Below the pieces are notes generated by a model that saw nothing but the letters and a program-made list of their open reading frames with translations, was not told the DNA's origin and searched no databases. From Mesorhizobium carmichaelinearum (lineage in GTDB: Bacteria > Pseudomonadota > Alphaproteobacteria > Rhizobiales > Rhizobiaceae), in contig NZ_FZQR01000002.1 of assembly GCF_900199455.1 (NCBI RefSeq), positions 186,001-250,000 on the forward strand: 64,000 nt of DNA, given 5' to 3'. Made by a program: the position numbers and the translations under genes. Of the stretch, positions 1-10,004 are shown piece by piece (position 1 is the first letter of the stretch; each line of letters starts with the position of its first letter).

Positions 1-251
1 GTCACCGGCAGCGGGCAGGACACGCCCTTGTTGGCGAGATGGCCCATCAGCCCGAGGAAAAACGGCAGATCCGCCTTGTCGACCCGCTTCTCATAGAGCG
101 TCAGGATGTAGGAGCCGCTGAAGGTGTGCAGCAGGAAGTTGGAGTTTTCCGTGCCCTCGGCGATGCCCTTGTAGGACAGGAGATCGCCGACCGGATAGTG
201 CTTCAGGAAAGCGCCGAGTTCGCCCTCCGCAACGTCGGTATAGACCGCCAT
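1..251 (-). CDS. thrB: Homoserine kinase, N-terminal part (cut by window edge)
   Basis: Reading leftwards from the ATG at 251, the first 83 or so residues begin [19 protein letters not shown] and match the start of the aminoglycoside-phosphotransferase-fold homoserine kinase of Rhizobiales, which phosphorylates homoserine in threonine synthesis. The segment around 'GTENSNFLL' fits the nucleotide-binding N-lobe. The rest of the gene lies beyond base 1. The start is 5 nt after the stop of ispH, so the two are probably co-transcribed. The catalytic loop is outside the window, so the name rests on the N-terminus and on the usual ispH-thrB neighbourhood. Confidence 0.85.
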   Translation of the reverse strand, partial: MAVYTDVAEGELGAFLKHYPVGDLLSYKGIAEGTENSNFLLHTFSGSYILTLYEKRVDKADLPFFLGLMGHLANKGVSCPLPV

Positions 252-256
252 CTGCC

Positions 257-1267
257 TTACGCGGCCCCATTGACGAAGGCCATGTCGGCCGGCGTCAGTT
301 CGACATCGCGCAGTACCCGCATGACCGGAAAATCCTCTGTTTCGGTGGCCGTGACGGCCAGGTCGATGGTGACATCGAAGCGCTGGCGGAACGCGTCGAT
401 GATCTCGTCGACGATGATCTCCGGCGCCGATGCCCCGGCCGACAGGCCGAGCGTCGAAATGTTGCCGATGTCATTCCACGGAATCTCGGCGGCGCGCTGC
501 ACGAGAAGCGACATGGTGGCGCCGGCACGCTCCGCCACTTCGACGAGGCGCCGCGAATTGGAGGAATTGGGGGCGCCGACGATCAGATAGAGATCAGCAC
601 CCGGGGCGGTATCCTTGACTGCTTCCTGGCGGTTGGTGGTGGCGTAGCAGATCGATTCCGCTGCCGGCGCCTGCAGGTCGGGAAAGCGGTCCTGCAGCGC
701 ACGGATGATGCCGGCGGTGTCCTCGACCGACAATGTGGTCTGGGTAACGAAGCCAAGCGCCTTCGGATCGGCGGGCACCAGCCTGGCGGCATCAGCCTCG
801 GTCTCGATCAGCGTGACCGCGCCTTCCGGCAATTGCCCCATCGTGCCGATCACCTCGGGGTGTCCGGCATGACCGATCAACAGCACATGGCGGCCAAGCC
901 GCTGATGGCGCATCGCCTGCTTGTGGACCTTGGAGACCAGCGGACAAGTGGCGTCGAGGTAGAAAAGGTTGCGCGCCTGGGCATCCGCCGGCACCGACTT
1001 CGGCACGCCATGCGCCGAGAAGACGACCGGCGACTGCCGGTGTTCGGCCGGGATTTCGGAAAGCTCCTCGATGAAGACCGCGCCGAGGCTTTGCAGCCCC
1101 TCGACGACGTAACGGTTGTGCACGATCTCGTGGCGGACATAGACCGGCTTGCCGTATTTCTTCAGCGCCAGCACGACGATCTGGATGGCGCGGTCAACTC
1201 CCGCGCAAAAGCCGCGCGGCTGGCAGAGCCGGATCGTCAGAGGAGGCTTGGCGATTGTCTGAAGCAT
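257..1267 (-). CDS. ispH: 4-hydroxy-3-methylbut-2-enyl diphosphate reductase (IspH/LytB)
   Basis: The 336-residue protein is full length for IspH, the last enzyme of the MEP isoprenoid pathway, which reduces HMBPP to IPP and DMAPP. The three cysteines that hold the iron-sulfur cluster are visible: C21 in '[12 protein letters not shown]', C108 in 'DATCPLV' and C207 in 'ICYATTNRQ'. The substrate-binding motifs 'HEIVHN', 'SAHGV' and '[11 protein letters not shown]' are intact. It sits between SURF1 and thrB on the same strand. The upstream gap of about 100 nt could hold its own promoter, though I see no clear -35/-10. dxs, the first gene of the pathway, lies about 18 kb away. Confidence 0.97.
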   Translation of the reverse strand: MLQTIAKPPLTIRLCQPRGFCAGVDRAIQIVVLALKKYGKPVYVRHEIVHNRYVVEGLQSLGAVFIEELSEIPAEHRQSPVVFSAHGVPKSVPADAQARNLFYLDATCPLVSKVHKQAMRHQRLGRHVLLIGHAGHPEVIGTMGQLPEGAVTLIETEADAARLVPADPKALGFVTQTTLSVEDTAGIIRALQDRFPDLQAPAAESICYATTNRQEAVKDTAPGADLYLIVGAPNSSNSRRLVEVAERAGATMSLLVQRAAEIPWNDIGNISTLGLSAGASAPEIIVDEIIDAFRQRFDVTIDLAVTATETEDFPVMRVLRDVELTPADMAFVNGAA

Positions 1268-1371
1268 TGAATCCTGGCCGGTTCGTCAGCGCCGAAATGA
1301 GGTGCCTACCCCTGTTCTGTCAAGAGCGAGCCCTGTCAAGGGTGTCGGTAGAAAGGGGGCGTTGCTTGCGT

Positions 1372-2127
1372 TCATTCCTCTTTCGCGGGACGGCGAAGCC
1401 GCAGGATGAGCACGGCGGCGAGTGCCGCGGCAAGCCCATACCAGGTGACAGCATATTGCAGGTGGCTGTTCGGCAGGTCGATGATGGTGACGCCGCCGAT
1501 CGGCAGACCGCCGGGATTCGGCGTCTTGTCGGCATCGATGAAGATCGGCACCAGCGTGAACCCGGCCGGCAGGCCGGCGCTCGCCGCCATGATGTCGCGG
1601 TCCTTCCAGTAGAAGATGTTCTTGGCCACATCATTGTCGGGAAGCATCATCGACGGCTTTGCCGGCAGCGGATTGCGGGCAAGCCCGGTGATGGTGACCC
1701 TCCCCGTCACTTGGCCCTTGGCACGCTTGGCCGGGTCTTTCAGATCATAGGGGATGAAGCCGCGATTGATCAGTACGAAGCGGCCGTCATCAAGCGCCAG
1801 CGGCGTGTAGACGTTGAAGCCGGCGTCACCTTCCCAGGTCGCATAAAAATGCCGCTCGCCCGAATGCAGGAGCGTGCCGGAGACCGTGACCGGCGTGTAG
1901 TCGACGTCGCCGGTCGAGGCGAATTGCTTCTCGACCTCGGTCAGCGGCAGCGGCGCGGAGTGGGTGCGCTGGTCGATGGTCTCCAGGAGACCTTCCTTCC
2001 AGTGCAGGCGCTGGACCTGCCAGGTGCCGAGCACCAGCAGGATCGAGAGCAGCACCAAGCCAAGGCCGAGCAGCAATGCCGATCGTGGCCGTGAACGGCC
2101 GCCGCTCCTGATGGATGCTTCGCTCAT
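1372..2127 (-). CDS. surf1: SURF1 family cytochrome oxidase assembly protein
   Basis: This 251-residue inner-membrane protein has the SURF1 layout: an N-terminal membrane segment ('LLLGLGLVLLSILLVLGTWQ') followed by 'QVQRLHWKEGLL', a periplasmic domain containing 'INRGFIPYDLKD', and a second membrane segment near the C-terminus before 'RRPAKEE'. SURF1 helps insert heme a into subunit I of aa3 oxidase. The frame stays open far upstream, but I chose the ATG at 2127 because the protein then starts at MSEASIRSGGR and overlaps the DUF983 stop by 4 nt (ATGA), as expected for translational coupling. Confidence 0.93.
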   Translation of the reverse strand: MSEASIRSGGRSRPRSALLLGLGLVLLSILLVLGTWQVQRLHWKEGLLETIDQRTHSAPLPLTEVEKQFASTGDVDYTPVTVSGTLLHSGERHFYATWEGDAGFNVYTPLALDDGRFVLINRGFIPYDLKDPAKRAKGQVTGRVTITGLARNPLPAKPSMMLPDNDVAKNIFYWKDRDIMAASAGLPAGFTLVPIFIDADKTPNPGGLPIGGVTIIDLPNSHLQYAVTWYGLAAALAAVLILRLRRPAKEE

Positions 2128-2510
2128 TCGCCGCGGTCCAGCCGGCCTTCGGCCGCCTTGTTGGCATATTGCAAGGTGAGCAGCACGCCCTTGATCAGCC
2201 GCAGCGCCGTCAGGCACAGAACCAGGGCCAACGGGATCCAGATCAGCAGATGCAGCCACAGCGGCGGGCTCAGCGTCACTTCGACCCAGAGCGCCAGGCC
2301 GACGATGATGAAGCTGATGATCAGGATGACGAAGACCGCCGGTCCGTCGCCGGCATCGGCGAAGGAATAGTCGAGACCGCAATTGACACAGCGTTTGCCG
2401 ACGGCGAGGAAGCCGGAAAACAGCCGCCCCTCGCCGCAGCGCGGGCAACGGCCATGCAGGCCGGCCGAAATCGGATCGATCGGCGGCCAGATCGCCTTAT
2501 CTTCAGTCAT
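2124..2510 (-). CDS. DUF983 membrane protein
   Basis: A 128-residue DUF983 protein with two CxxC pairs near the N-terminus ('CPRCGEG' and 'CVNCGLDY'), which look like a small metal-binding site, followed by two hydrophobic membrane segments ('VFVILIISFIIVGLALWVEV' and 'LHLLIWIPLALVLCLTALRL'). The biochemical role is unknown, but the family is regularly found between ctaE and SURF1 in alphaproteobacterial oxidase operons, suggesting a part in oxidase biogenesis. The ATG at 2510 has GAAGG 8 nt upstream and is preferred over an in-frame GTG 15 nt earlier. It overlaps surf1 by 4 nt. Confidence 0.88.
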   Translation of the reverse strand: MTEDKAIWPPIDPISAGLHGRCPRCGEGRLFSGFLAVGKRCVNCGLDYSFADAGDGPAVFVILIISFIIVGLALWVEVTLSPPLWLHLLIWIPLALVLCLTALRLIKGVLLTLQYANKAAEGRLDRGE

Positions 2511-2531
2511 GGATAGGGCCTTCACTCATCG

Positions 2532-3044
2532 CTATTGCTCGATCTCAATCGGTATCCCATCGGCCACCATTGTCCAGATTTCGTCCATGTCGGAGTCCGT
2601 AACGGCAATGCAGCCGTCGGTCCAGTCGACCAATTGAAGCAGCCAGCCCCACCAGCCGAAACCATTCGGCTGGCCGTGGATCATGATCATGCCGCCGGCA
2701 TCGACATTGCGCGCCTTCGCCGCCGCCAGATCGTGGGCATTGGGATAGGAGATGTGGATCGATCTGTGCGCGATGCTGTCGGGGTTGCGCCAGTCGAGGA
2801 TATAGCGCCCCTCGGGCGTGCGCTGATCGCCCTCCTGGTGCTTGTGGCCGATAGGATCCCCGCCGAGCGCAATGCTGTAGCTGCGCAGCACCTTGCCGTC
2901 GCCGATCAGTTCCAGTCGCCTTTCCGCCTTGTGGGCACGCACCAGATCGACCTTCTCAGCCGCAAGGGCCGGGAATGCCAGGAAGATGAATGCGCAAATC
3001 GCCCAGGGAATTGTCAGCCGCATCGGCAATCGATCGGCGATCAT
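2532..3044 (-). CDS. Secreted L,D-transpeptidase (YkuD domain)
   Basis: This 170-residue protein has a signal peptide ending near 'FPALAAEK' and a YkuD catalytic domain with H123 ('MIHGQPNG') and C145 ('DWTDGCIAV'). In this small-enzyme branch the usual 'SxGC' is replaced by 'TDGC', keeping the cysteine nucleophile. L,D-transpeptidases make 3-3 peptidoglycan crosslinks or attach proteins to peptidoglycan in the periplasm. An ATG seven codons downstream (3023) gives a tidier signal peptide (MRLTIPWAICAF) and may be the true start. It lies inside the oxidase gene cluster but is probably not part of oxidase assembly, since a terminator precedes it. Confidence 0.9.
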   Translation of the reverse strand: MIADRLPMRLTIPWAICAFIFLAFPALAAEKVDLVRAHKAERRLELIGDGKVLRSYSIALGGDPIGHKHQEGDQRTPEGRYILDWRNPDSIAHRSIHISYPNAHDLAAAKARNVDAGGMIMIHGQPNGFGWWGWLLQLVDWTDGCIAVTDSDMDEIWTMVADGIPIEIEQ

Positions 3045-3061
3045 TGCGCCGAAAAGAAGAA

Positions 3062-3085
3062 GGCGGCCGCGTCGCCGCGGCCGCC
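3062..3085 (-). terminator. Rho-independent terminator after ctaE
   Basis: A perfect 10-bp GC stem (arms 3062-3071 and 3076-3085) with a TCGC loop is followed on the minus strand by a T-rich stretch (TTCTTCTTTT). It lies 41 nt past the ctaE stop and would end the ctaC-to-ctaE transcript before the L,D-transpeptidase gene. Confidence 0.85.
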
Positions 3086-3126
3086 CTCCTTGAAATCAAA
3101 TTGAAATCAAAGTCCCAAAGACTGGA

Positions 3127-4014
3127 TCAGTGGCCTTCGATCACCGCGCCGGCAGATCCCCAGACATAGATCGCAGAGAACAGGAACAGCCAGACCACGT
3201 CGACGAAGTGCCAGTACCAGGCGGCGGCCTCGAAGCCGAAATGCTGCTTGGGGGTGAAATCACCCTTCATCGCCCTGACCAGGCAGACCAGCAGGAAGAT
3301 GGTGCCGATGATGACATGGAAGCCGTGGAAGCCGGTCGCCATGAAGAAGGTGGCGCCGTAGATGGAATCCTTGAAGCCGAACGGAGCGTGGATGTACTCG
3401 TAGGCCTGCACCATGGTGAACAGCATGCCGAGGCCGACGGTCAGCACCAGACCGTTGACCAGGCCCTTGCGGTCGCCATGGATGAGCGAATGGTGCGCCC
3501 AGGTGACCGTGGTGCCCGACAAGAGCAGGATGATGGTGTTGTAGAGCGGCAGGTGGAAGGGATCGAGAACCTCCATGCCCTTCGGCGGCCAGACACCACC
3601 GGTAAATGTGTGGCGCGCGTAGTTCTGGACCTCACCGGCAAAAAGGCTGGCGTCGAAATAGGCCCAGAACCAGGCGACGAAGAACATCACTTCCGAGGCG
3701 ATGAACATGATCATGCCGTAGCGCAGATGCAGCGACACGACGCGCGTGTGATGGCCCTCATGCGCTTCCTTGATGGTATCCGACCACCAGGCGAACATGG
3801 TGTAGAGCACGATCGCAAGACCGATGAAGAACAGCCACGGATTGGCGATGTTGTGGCCGAAGATCGGGAAGGTCCCAAGTTGGGGATTGAGATACCGTAT
3901 TAGGCAGATGCCGCCGATCGCCATGACCAGCGCCCCTACCGATCCCAGGAAGGGCCACGGGCTCGGGTCGACGAGATGATAGTCGTGTTGTGGTTTTGCG
4001 TGCGCGTCTGCCAT
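3127..4014 (-). CDS. ctaE: Cytochrome c oxidase subunit III
   Basis: The 295-residue protein is full length for aa3 oxidase subunit III, with seven hydrophobic segments. Typical motifs include 'HDYHLVDPSPWP' at the N-terminus, 'RYGMIMFIASEVMFFVAWFW', 'GTTVTWAHHSL' and 'YWHFVDVVWLFLFSAIYVWG' near the C-terminus. Subunit III stabilises the catalytic core and supports proton uptake. The gene starts 1 nt after the ctaG stop, so it is translated from the same operon, and is followed by a strong terminator. Confidence 0.97.
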   Translation of the reverse strand: MADAHAKPQHDYHLVDPSPWPFLGSVGALVMAIGGICLIRYLNPQLGTFPIFGHNIANPWLFFIGLAIVLYTMFAWWSDTIKEAHEGHHTRVVSLHLRYGMIMFIASEVMFFVAWFWAYFDASLFAGEVQNYARHTFTGGVWPPKGMEVLDPFHLPLYNTIILLLSGTTVTWAHHSLIHGDRKGLVNGLVLTVGLGMLFTMVQAYEYIHAPFGFKDSIYGATFFMATGFHGFHVIIGTIFLLVCLVRAMKGDFTPKQHFGFEAAAWYWHFVDVVWLFLFSAIYVWGSAGAVIEGH

Positions 4015-4015
4015 A

Positions 4016-4648
4016 TCAACCCCCGAGATTTGCTTCGGTATCTGAAATTGTCTTGCTGGTGCCCTGGACCGGCTCCGAGGAGGCGACGGGCTTGTTCTTC
4101 TCGACCGGGAACATCGTATAGGACAGCGTGATCGTCTTCACGTCCTTCAGTTCCGGCACATTCACGATATCGGGATCCACATAGAACAGGACCGGCATGT
4201 CCAGCGTCTCGCCGGGCTTCAGCGACGTATCGGTGAAGCAGAAGCACTCGACCTTGTTGAAATACGGGCCTGCCAGTTCCGGCTGCACGTTGAAGGTGGC
4301 GCGGCCGGTCACGGGGCGATCGAACTTGTTGGTCGCCTGATAATGCGCCTGCACGGTCTCGCCGATCTTCATGGTCATCGAGCGCTGGACCGGCTGGAAC
4401 TCCCACGGCACGCCGGCAATATTTGCGTCGAAGCGGACGGTGATCTCACGGTCAAGCACGCGGCCGGCATACTGCTTCTCGGCACGTTGCGTCTTGCCGC
4501 CATAGCCGGTCGCCTGGCAGAACATCTTGTAGAGCGGCACGGCGGCATAGGCCATGCCGATCATGCCGGTGAAGAAGGCAAGGCAGACCGCCGCGACGAT
4601 GGCGTTGCTGTTCCTGCCGGCCGGCTTCTTGGAGATCTCGACGCTCAT
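4016..4648 (-). CDS. ctaG: Cytochrome c oxidase assembly protein CtaG (Cox11 family)
   Basis: A 210-residue Cox11-type copper chaperone that delivers copper to the CuB site of oxidase subunit I. It has one N-terminal membrane anchor ('AIVAAVCLAFFTGMIGMAYA') and a periplasmic domain with the conserved 'CFCF' copper-binding motif ('NKVECFCFTDTSLKPGE') and 'MPVLFYVDP'. The frame is open further upstream, but the ATG at 4648 yields the expected MSVEISKKP start and shares one base with the stop of the preceding small gene (TGATG), a typical coupled arrangement. Confidence 0.96.
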   Translation of the reverse strand: MSVEISKKPAGRNSNAIVAAVCLAFFTGMIGMAYAAVPLYKMFCQATGYGGKTQRAEKQYAGRVLDREITVRFDANIAGVPWEFQPVQRSMTMKIGETVQAHYQATNKFDRPVTGRATFNVQPELAGPYFNKVECFCFTDTSLKPGETLDMPVLFYVDPDIVNVPELKDVKTITLSYTMFPVEKNKPVASSEPVQGTSKTISDTEANLGG

Positions 4649-4812
4649 CACATCGTGCCCAGATTGTGGCCGAACTTGACGATCGTGGCGATGTAGAAAA
4701 TGACGACCAGCACCGCCAGCGCCACGCCGATGGCAACTGAACGGCTGCGCTGAGCCTTCTTCTGGCGCTCGGTCAAGGTGACCGTTTCGAGCTTTTCCTC
4801 GACCATGATCAT
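4648..4812 (-). CDS. Small single-membrane-span protein of the oxidase operon (CoxF-like)
   Basis: A 54-residue protein, [20 protein letters not shown]..., with a charged N-terminus and one membrane segment ('[20 protein letters not shown]'). Its ATG overlaps the ctaB stop (ATGA) and its TGA shares a base with the ctaG start, so it is clearly translated within the operon. Similar short proteins sit between ctaB and ctaG in other rhizobia and are called CoxF or left hypothetical; a role as an oxidase assembly or accessory peptide is inferred from position. A second ATG at 4806 is possible. Confidence 0.82.
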   Translation of the reverse strand: MIMVEEKLETVTLTERQKKAQRSRSVAIGVALAVLVVIFYIATIVKFGHNLGTM

Positions 4813-5753
4813 GCCCCACCCATGGCAAGTGCGCGTTCGACGACGCTGTCGGCCAGATAGGCAGCGAAGATGGCGAAGAGATAAAGCAGCGAATAGGCAA
4901 ACAGCGCCTTGGCCGGCTTCATGACGCGGTCGTCGTCGGCCATGCCGAGCACTTTCCACGCATACCAGACAAAGCCAGCCCCAAGCAGCACGGCGGCCAC
5001 GCCATAGAAAGGCGTGGTGTAGCCGAGCAGCCATGGCAGCACGCCGACCGGGGCGAGCACCAGCGCATAGGCGAAAATCTGACGGCGGGTCGACGCCTGA
5101 CCGGCGACATTGGGCATCATCGGGATGCCGGCGCGCCCATAATCCTCGGACTTGAACAGCGCGAGTGCCCAGAAATGCGGCGGCGTCCACAGGAAGATGA
5201 TCAGGAACAGGACGATGCTTTCGAGGCTGACCGACCCGGTCACCGCGGCCCAGCCGATGACCGGCGGGATCGCACCGGCAGCACCACCGATGACGATGTT
5301 CTGCGGCGTCGAGCGCTTCAGCCACATCGTGTAGACGACGGCATAGAAGAAGATGGTGAAGGCCAGCAGCGTCGCCGACAGCCAGTTGACCAGCACGCCG
5401 AGCGTCATCACCGACAGCACCGAGAGCACTAGGCCGAAGCTGAGCGCCTCGTGCGGCTGAATGCGGCCGGACGGCACCGGACGGCTGGCCGTCCTGGTCA
5501 TCACCGCGTCGATGTCGGCGTCGTACCACATGTTGAGCGCACCTGAGGCGCCGGCGCCGATGGCGATGGACAGGATGGCGATCACCGCCAGCAACGGGTT
5601 GATGGTCACAGGTGCGGCGACCAGTCCGACAAAGGCGGTGAACACCACCAGCGACATGACGCGCGGCTTCAGCAGGGCGAAGAAATCGCCCGCCGTCGCT
5701 TCCGACATGCGGAAGCCCGCTTCGTCAATGCTGGTTTCGTCGACTAGGGCCAT
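4809..5753 (-). CDS. ctaB: Protoheme IX farnesyltransferase (heme O synthase)
   Basis: A 314-residue UbiA-superfamily membrane enzyme that adds a farnesyl group to heme b to give heme O, the precursor of the heme a used by the oxidase encoded here. The prenyl-diphosphate-binding motif '[20 protein letters not shown]' and the second acidic loop around '[20 protein letters not shown]' are present, with about eight membrane helices. It begins 75 nt after ctaD; a hairpin lies in the gap. Confidence 0.97.
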   Translation of the reverse strand: MALVDETSIDEAGFRMSEATAGDFFALLKPRVMSLVVFTAFVGLVAAPVTINPLLAVIAILSIAIGAGASGALNMWYDADIDAVMTRTASRPVPSGRIQPHEALSFGLVLSVLSVMTLGVLVNWLSATLLAFTIFFYAVVYTMWLKRSTPQNIVIGGAAGAIPPVIGWAAVTGSVSLESIVLFLIIFLWTPPHFWALALFKSEDYGRAGIPMMPNVAGQASTRRQIFAYALVLAPVGVLPWLLGYTTPFYGVAAVLLGAGFVWYAWKVLGMADDDRVMKPAKALFAYSLLYLFAIFAAYLADSVVERALAMGGA

Positions 5754-5783
5754 GCGTACTTAAGTCCATCATTCCGTTGGCCA

Positions 5784-5807
5784 AAACCGCCGGCGGACCG
5801 GCGGTTT
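5784..5807 (-). terminator. Hairpin between ctaD and ctaB (possible attenuator)
   Basis: A perfect 10-bp inverted repeat (AAACCGCCGG, 4-nt loop, CCGGCGGTTT) followed on the minus strand by TTTTGG. It sits inside the operon after the ctaD stop, so it may partly terminate transcription or protect the ctaCD message rather than end it completely. Confidence 0.55.
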
Positions 5808-5828
5808 CGTATTCGGGCGGGAGCCGCC

Positions 5829-7496
<1,668 letters not shown>

Positions 7497-7519
7497 CTAA
7501 ATCTTGCTAACCCGCGGCA

Positions 7520-8404
7520 TCAATTGCCGGCGGCCGCTACCTTGTTCTGGCCATCGACCTCGGCCATCAGCGTCTTGTTGGCGCCGGGCAGATCGGTCTT
7601 GGCCGCAGCCAGCCAGGTCTTGAACTGCGCGTCGGAGACGACGCGGATGGCGATCGGCATGAAGGCGTGGTCCTTGCCGCAGAGCTGCGAGCACTGACCA
7701 TAATAGAGGCCTTCCTTCTCCGCCTTGAACCAAGTTTCGTTAGTGCGCCCTGGAACGGCGTCGATCTTGATGCCGAAGGACGGCATGGCGAAGGAATGGA
7801 TCACGTCGGTCGCGGTGACAAGCACGCGCGTCATCGTGTTGACCGGCACCACCAATTCATTGTCGACGGCGAGCAGGCGCGGATAGACCTTGCGATCCTC
7901 CTTGCCAGCCTTGGCGCGATCGCCATCCTGGAGGATGGCCGAATTGAAGGTCAGCGTATTGTCGGTCTGGTATTCGTAATCCCAGTTCCACTGGTTGCCG
8001 GTCGCCTTCACGGTCAACTTGGCTTCTTCCGGCGGCGTATACTGCGCGGTCAGAAGCTGGAACGAGGGAATGGCGATCAGGAGCAACACGACGACGGGGC
8101 CAACCGTCCAGATCACCTCGATCAGCGTGTTGTGGCTGGTCTTCGAAGGAACCGGATTGGCGCTCGCCCGAAACCTTACGATGCAATAGGCGAGGAGGAA
8201 CAGCACCAGCAAGGTGATGATCACGATGTAAACGAAGGTGTAGTTTCCGAACCACTCGATCTGCCGCATCATGTCGGTCGCAGGCGCCTGGAAGCCCGTT
8301 TCCCAGTTGACGGGCTGATCGGCATGGGCGGATGTGCTCGCGAAAAACGCGATGGCAGCCCCAGCACTTGCTAGAAACTTGGCGTTTGCTAGGAAATTTC
8401 TCAT
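7520..8404 (-). CDS. ctaC: Cytochrome c oxidase subunit II
   Basis: A 294-residue subunit II with a signal peptide ending near 'STSAHADQP', two membrane helices (about residues 56-76 and 97-117) and a periplasmic cupredoxin domain that receives electrons from cytochrome c. The CuA ligands are visible: H203, C238, C242, H246 and M249. Position 240 is Gln ('CSQLCGKDH') where many homologues have Glu. The frame is open upstream, but the ATG at 8404, with GAGG upstream and a proper signal peptide, is the likely start. This is the first gene of the oxidase operon. Confidence 0.96.
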   Translation of the reverse strand: MRNFLANAKFLASAGAAIAFFASTSAHADQPVNWETGFQAPATDMMRQIEWFGNYTFVYIVIITLLVLFLLAYCIVRFRASANPVPSKTSHNTLIEVIWTVGPVVVLLLIAIPSFQLLTAQYTPPEEAKLTVKATGNQWNWDYEYQTDNTLTFNSAILQDGDRAKAGKEDRKVYPRLLAVDNELVVPVNTMTRVLVTATDVIHSFAMPSFGIKIDAVPGRTNETWFKAEKEGLYYGQCSQLCGKDHAFMPIAIRVVSDAQFKTWLAAAKTDLPGANKTLMAEVDGQNKVAAAGN

Positions 8405-8780
8405 CGCCCTCTTCGTCTCCCAGTTCCTCGCGGCTGCGCCAACGAGAATAACGAACAATGCCGGGACGGGAATCCCGACAGTCTCAAGGAGGTTCAAACC
8501 ATACTCTTTTTCCCTCCGCAAGAAAGGAGCGGAGGAAACTGTGCGGCATTTTTGCGCGCAAGCTGACACGGCTGTTCCGGGGCAGCGGCCACGGTGACGA
8601 ATCGCGTATGTTCGGCAGGTTGCCTGCCTCATGCCGGCGGGGTGCGCGAAGCGTCGTAATTCAGGCGAATTTGGCAGGGAAAAGCGCTGTATTGCCTGTT
8701 TCGGGACAGTTCGGCCGTGGTCTCGTCCTTTACTTGGCATTGGCGCGGCTTAAAGTGCCGTGATTCGCAATGGAGCCGTC
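8405..8780. promoter_or_regulatory. Divergent intergenic region between ctaC and the IalB gene
   Basis: This 376-nt gap separates the leftward oxidase operon from the rightward ialB-like gene and must hold both promoters. I see no protein with good start signals and no clear palindromic operator. An in-frame GTG at 8760 belongs to the open frame of the IalB gene but lacks a ribosome site. Confidence 0.45.
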
Positions 8781-9341
8781 ATGAACTCTTGGCTTTCGAG
8801 ACTGAGGCATACGAGACTGGGACTTTCGATCACCTTGGCGAAAGCCATTTTTGTCGTTGCCCTGTCCGCGGCCGGTCTGCTGGTCGCCAGTCAGGCCAAT
8901 GCCGCGCAGCCCAGCGGCACGGTGCGCTCGACGCATGGCGCCTGGTCGATCATCTGCGACACCCCGGCCGGTGCAACTTCTGAACAATGCGTGATGATGC
9001 AGAATGTCGTCGCCGAGGATCGTCCGGAGATGGGGCTGTCGGTCGTCGTGCTGCGCACCGCCGACAACAAGGCCGAGATCCTGCGCGTGCTGGCGCCGCT
9101 CGGCGTGCTTTTGCCGAACGGGCTCGGCCTCAATGTCGACGGTAAGGACATCGGCCGCGCCTATTTCGTGCGCTGCTTCCAGGATGGCTGCTATGCCGAG
9201 GTCATCCTCGAAAAGCCGCTGCTCGACACGCTGAAGACCGGCACGTCGGCGACGTTCATCGTCTTCCAGACGCCTGAAGAAGGCATCGGCATCCCTGTCG
9301 ACCTCAAGGGTTTTGCCGACGGCTTTGCCGCCCTTCCCTGA
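8781..9341 (+). CDS. Invasion-associated locus B (IalB) family secreted protein
   Basis: A 186-residue protein with a long signal sequence ('AKAIFVVALSAAGLLVASQA', cleavage near 'ANAAQP') and an IalB domain: 'HGAWSIICDTPAGATSEQCV', 'PLGVLLPNGLGLNVDG' and the conserved 'YFVRCFQDGCYAEVIL'. Four cysteines may form two disulfides. The family is named after a Bartonella invasion locus but is common in free-living rhizobia, where the function is unknown. The ATG at 8781 has GGAG 5 nt upstream and is preferred over the GTG at 8760. Confidence 0.9.
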   Translation: MNSWLSRLRHTRLGLSITLAKAIFVVALSAAGLLVASQANAAQPSGTVRSTHGAWSIICDTPAGATSEQCVMMQNVVAEDRPEMGLSVVVLRTADNKAEILRVLAPLGVLLPNGLGLNVDGKDIGRAYFVRCFQDGCYAEVILEKPLLDTLKTGTSATFIVFQTPEEGIGIPVDLKGFADGFAALP

Positions 9342-9419
9342 CAAGCGGGACGCTTGCGAAAAAATCGACCCTGACGCAGAATTCCCATGGGACGCGGGTT
9401 TTTGGCGGTGGGGATCATC

Positions 9420-9887
9420 ATGCGCTCGTTTTCATTGCTTCTGTCCGCTGGTCTGATTTTGACCGGCGCGGTTTCCGTTGCGTGGGCGGAAGACACCGAA
9501 ATCATCACGGCGCCGGATCCGGCCGCAATTCTTGACATTGCCAAGGGTTACGGCTCGGCCAAGCTGGACAAGGACGACGGTGGCGACCCCATGGTCTCCG
9601 GCAGGCTCGAGGGTATGAAGTACGTGATCTACTTCTATGGCTGCGAAAACCATGAGAAGTGCAAATCGATCCAGTTTTCCTCGGGCTACACCGACGCGTT
9701 CACGGTCGAGCAAGCCAACGAATGGAACAAGAAGTATCGCTGGGTGAAGGCGTTTTCCGGCGACGGTTCCAACTTCAAGATGGATGTCTCCTTCATCGGC
9801 GGCATCACCAAGGCCAATCTCGAGGAACAGTTCTCGAACTGGGATTCGATGACCACCAACATCAAGGATTTCATCAACCAGAAGTGA
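9420..9887 (+). CDS. Secreted YbjN-domain protein
   Basis: A 155-residue protein with a clear signal peptide (MRSFSLLLSAGLILTGAVSV, cleavage after 'AWA') and a YbjN-like fold: 'LDIAKGYGSAKLDKDDGGDP', 'YVIYFYGCENHEKCKSIQF' and 'ANEWNKKYRWVKAF'. YbjN domains resemble the chaperone fold of type III secretion partners, but exported members such as this have no established role. The two cysteines in 'CENHEKC' could pair in the periplasm. It follows the IalB gene in the same direction, 78 nt on. Confidence 0.82.
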   Translation: MRSFSLLLSAGLILTGAVSVAWAEDTEIITAPDPAAILDIAKGYGSAKLDKDDGGDPMVSGRLEGMKYVIYFYGCENHEKCKSIQFSSGYTDAFTVEQANEWNKKYRWVKAFSGDGSNFKMDVSFIGGITKANLEEQFSNWDSMTTNIKDFINQK

Positions 9888-10004
9888 CGCCGGCGGCCTG
9901 CCGGCGATCGCATTTGCCGTCACGGCGCGTCGGGACGATTGTCTCGGCGCGGCTTCGCGCCTACATCGGGGGAAACAAGCTCTCTTCCCACGAACGGATG
10001 CGCC